Below are positions 62,760-64,000 of a stretch of DNA of 64,000 nucleotides, in pieces. This stretch comes from Granulosicoccus antarcticus IMCC3135 (GTDB lineage Bacteria; Pseudomonadota; Gammaproteobacteria; Granulosicoccales; Granulosicoccaceae): positions 1,670,501 to 1,734,500 of the forward strand of contig NZ_CP018632.1 in the NCBI RefSeq assembly GCF_002215215.1, read 5' to 3'. The first letter of the stretch is position 1. Every line of letters begins with the position of its first letter. A program made the position numbers and the translations under genes. Under the pieces are notes generated by a model. It made no database searches, was not told the DNA's origin, and saw nothing but the letters and a program-made list of their open reading frames with translations.

Positions 62760-63845
62760 ATGAATTTAATAGTAAGAAGTCTTATTATAGTGGTCGGGAT
62801 ACCTACCCTGATTGCCACTTTTTACTTTGGTACGATGGCTTCGGATATTTATGTCTCCGAAGCACGCTTCGCCATACGCTCTGCCGCAGGAAGTTCAGGG
62901 GGAGGGCTTGCAGCAATATTGTCGTCGCCCGTCATATCTTCAGGTAGTAGCGAGACGATGATTGTTGCAGACTATCTGCACTCTAAGGATATACTTAGAA
63001 AAATCCGTGAACGCATGGACTTTGATAATCACTATTCCGATCAATCAATCGATCGATTTACTCGACTAAATGAACATGCAACACAGGAGCAGGTACTCAA
63101 GTACTTTCAACACAAGGTGGATGTAGTGCGCGATACACAAAGCGATGTGGTGACCTTGCGAGCTCGCGCTTTCGATCCAAATACCGCTCAGAATCTAGCT
63201 AATCTGGTGATAGAGCTCAGCGAAGAGCTGGTCAACGAGATGTCTCAACGCATAGAGGAAGATACACTGGCAACGGCTTATGCAGAGGTTGAGAGAGCAA
63301 CTCAGAAGGTGAGTGTCGCCAGCCGTGAGATGACGAGTTTTCGAAATACCCGCGAATCCATCAACCCTGCCGAAGAATCAAGCGCCATGTTGGGAATCGT
63401 GTCGAACCTTGAGGCAAGGCTTATCGAAAACCGCACAACGTTGACAGAGAAGCGGGCATTTATTCGTGATGACTCTCCGATTATCATTAGTCTGAAGAAT
63501 CGTATAAACGCGTTGTCCAAGCAATTGAGCCTGGAGAAAGGTCGTCTTGTTGGTGTTGATGGAACACAGATGAGTAGCTTGATACAGGACTACGGTCCAC
63601 TTGCGTTGGCAGAGCAACTAGCGCAACACCAGTATACTTCGGCTTTGAATTCTCTGGAGGTGGCGCGTCTGGAAGCTCAGCGCAAGAAACAATACATTGT
63701 TACGTTTATCGAACCTGGTTTGCCTGATGAGGCTCTAGAACCTCGTCGATTTATGGAGGTTTTAACCGTGGCTATATTTGCTTTCCTGAGCTACCTGATT
63801 GGGGGGCTATTGTGGTCAGCACTGCGTGATCACATCGGTCGCTGA
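62760..63845 (+). CDS. kpsE: Capsule export inner-membrane protein (KpsE/CtrB family)
   Basis: 361 residues, polysaccharide co-polymerase/export family. N-terminal helix (~5-27), a periplasmic coiled-coil-rich region with YVSEARFAIRSA and AFDPNTAQNLANLVIELSEELVNEMS, and a C-terminal helix (~335-355). It links the KpsMT exporter to an outer-membrane KpsD-type channel, which is expected downstream outside the window. It follows kpsT by three bases. Confidence 0.92.
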   Translation: MNLIVRSLIIVVGIPTLIATFYFGTMASDIYVSEARFAIRSAAGSSGGGLAAILSSPVISSGSSETMIVADYLHSKDILRKIRERMDFDNHYSDQSIDRFTRLNEHATQEQVLKYFQHKVDVVRDTQSDVVTLRARAFDPNTAQNLANLVIELSEELVNEMSQRIEEDTLATAYAEVERATQKVSVASREMTSFRNTRESINPAEESSAMLGIVSNLEARLIENRTTLTEKRAFIRDDSPIIISLKNRINALSKQLSLEKGRLVGVDGTQMSSLIQDYGPLALAEQLAQHQYTSALNSLEVARLEAQRKKQYIVTFIEPGLPDEALEPRRFMEVLTVAIFAFLSYLIGGLLWSALRDHIGR

Positions 63846-64000
63846 AGATAGATTGAACAAACAGTTCGAAGTCAGATTAAGACTTTACTGTAACAGTTGC
63901 ATGAGCGTTTTGTAGTAGGTGAGCACTGGCAGAGCGTTGAGCTGCTAGCTTTGCCAATCAACTGCGGACAACGGTCTCTGACAGGTCTAGATTGCACACC
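63846..64000. other. End of window, no gene seen
   Basis: No start codon with a credible frame and no hairpin with T-tract. The operon may continue beyond the window, for example with kpsD or glycosyltransferases. Confidence 0.4.

Overview
The window looks like chromosomal DNA of a free-living, probably marine, Gammaproteobacterium. This is inferred from the RpoD, PurC/PurE/PurK, KpsF/M/T/E, OvoA and TonB/Fep protein types, the sulfatase and the many c-di-GMP proteins. A Granulosicoccus/Chromatiales-like host is a guess. No rRNA, CRISPR array, transposase, integrase or phage gene was seen. Genes are dense, on both strands, and mostly in short operons.

Region 1 (1-13.1 kb) is sugar-acid catabolism: the end of a sugar ABC importer (permease, ATPase), a cytoplasmic sulfatase, a flavodoxin-fold oxidoreductase, pabB, an aldehyde dehydrogenase and an EAL protein. 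A LacI-type repressor follows, with an operator over its own promoter, then an IlvD/EDD-type sugar-acid dehydratase and an FAH-family diketo-acid hydrolase. Together they suggest uptake, desulfation and non-phosphorylative breakdown of a (deoxy)sugar. Region 2 (13.1-27.7 kb) holds ovoA (ovothiol), a 1678-residue kinase-ATPase-GAF-GGDEF sensor, a BON-MscS channel, a small RRM protein, an EamA exporter, a 2OG oxygenase, a periplasmic protein translationally coupled to a hybrid histidine kinase, and a globin. Region 3 (27.9-33.9 kb) is a catecholate-type siderophore system (ATPase, two permeases, binding protein) divergent from a TonB receptor, with a Fur box between them. Region 4 (34-45 kb) carries exported proteins: an FG-GAP lipoprotein, a PQQ-dehydrogenase-like protein with three exact 66-residue repeats, and a left-handed beta-helix protein. 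It also has an MFS transporter, a short nucleosidase behind a truncated PhnD-like gene, and a PAS-GGDEF-EAL protein.

Region 5 (45.07-47.8 kb) is the most unusual. Two ~49-bp inverted repeats bound a 2.4-kb segment with a DUF4143-type ATPase and a secreted protein. Directly beside it lies a tRNA-Ile(CAU) gene split in its anticodon loop by a 252-nt group I intron. Region 6 (48-58.4 kb) is core metabolism: rpoD with a strong terminator, tkt-gap-pgk-fba, purC, and purE-purK. Region 7 (58.5-64 kb) is a capsule export locus: kpsF, a LysM lipoprotein, two diminutive degenerate copies of those same two genes, then kpsM, kpsT and kpsE.

All functions are read from motifs and remembered families. No database search was run.
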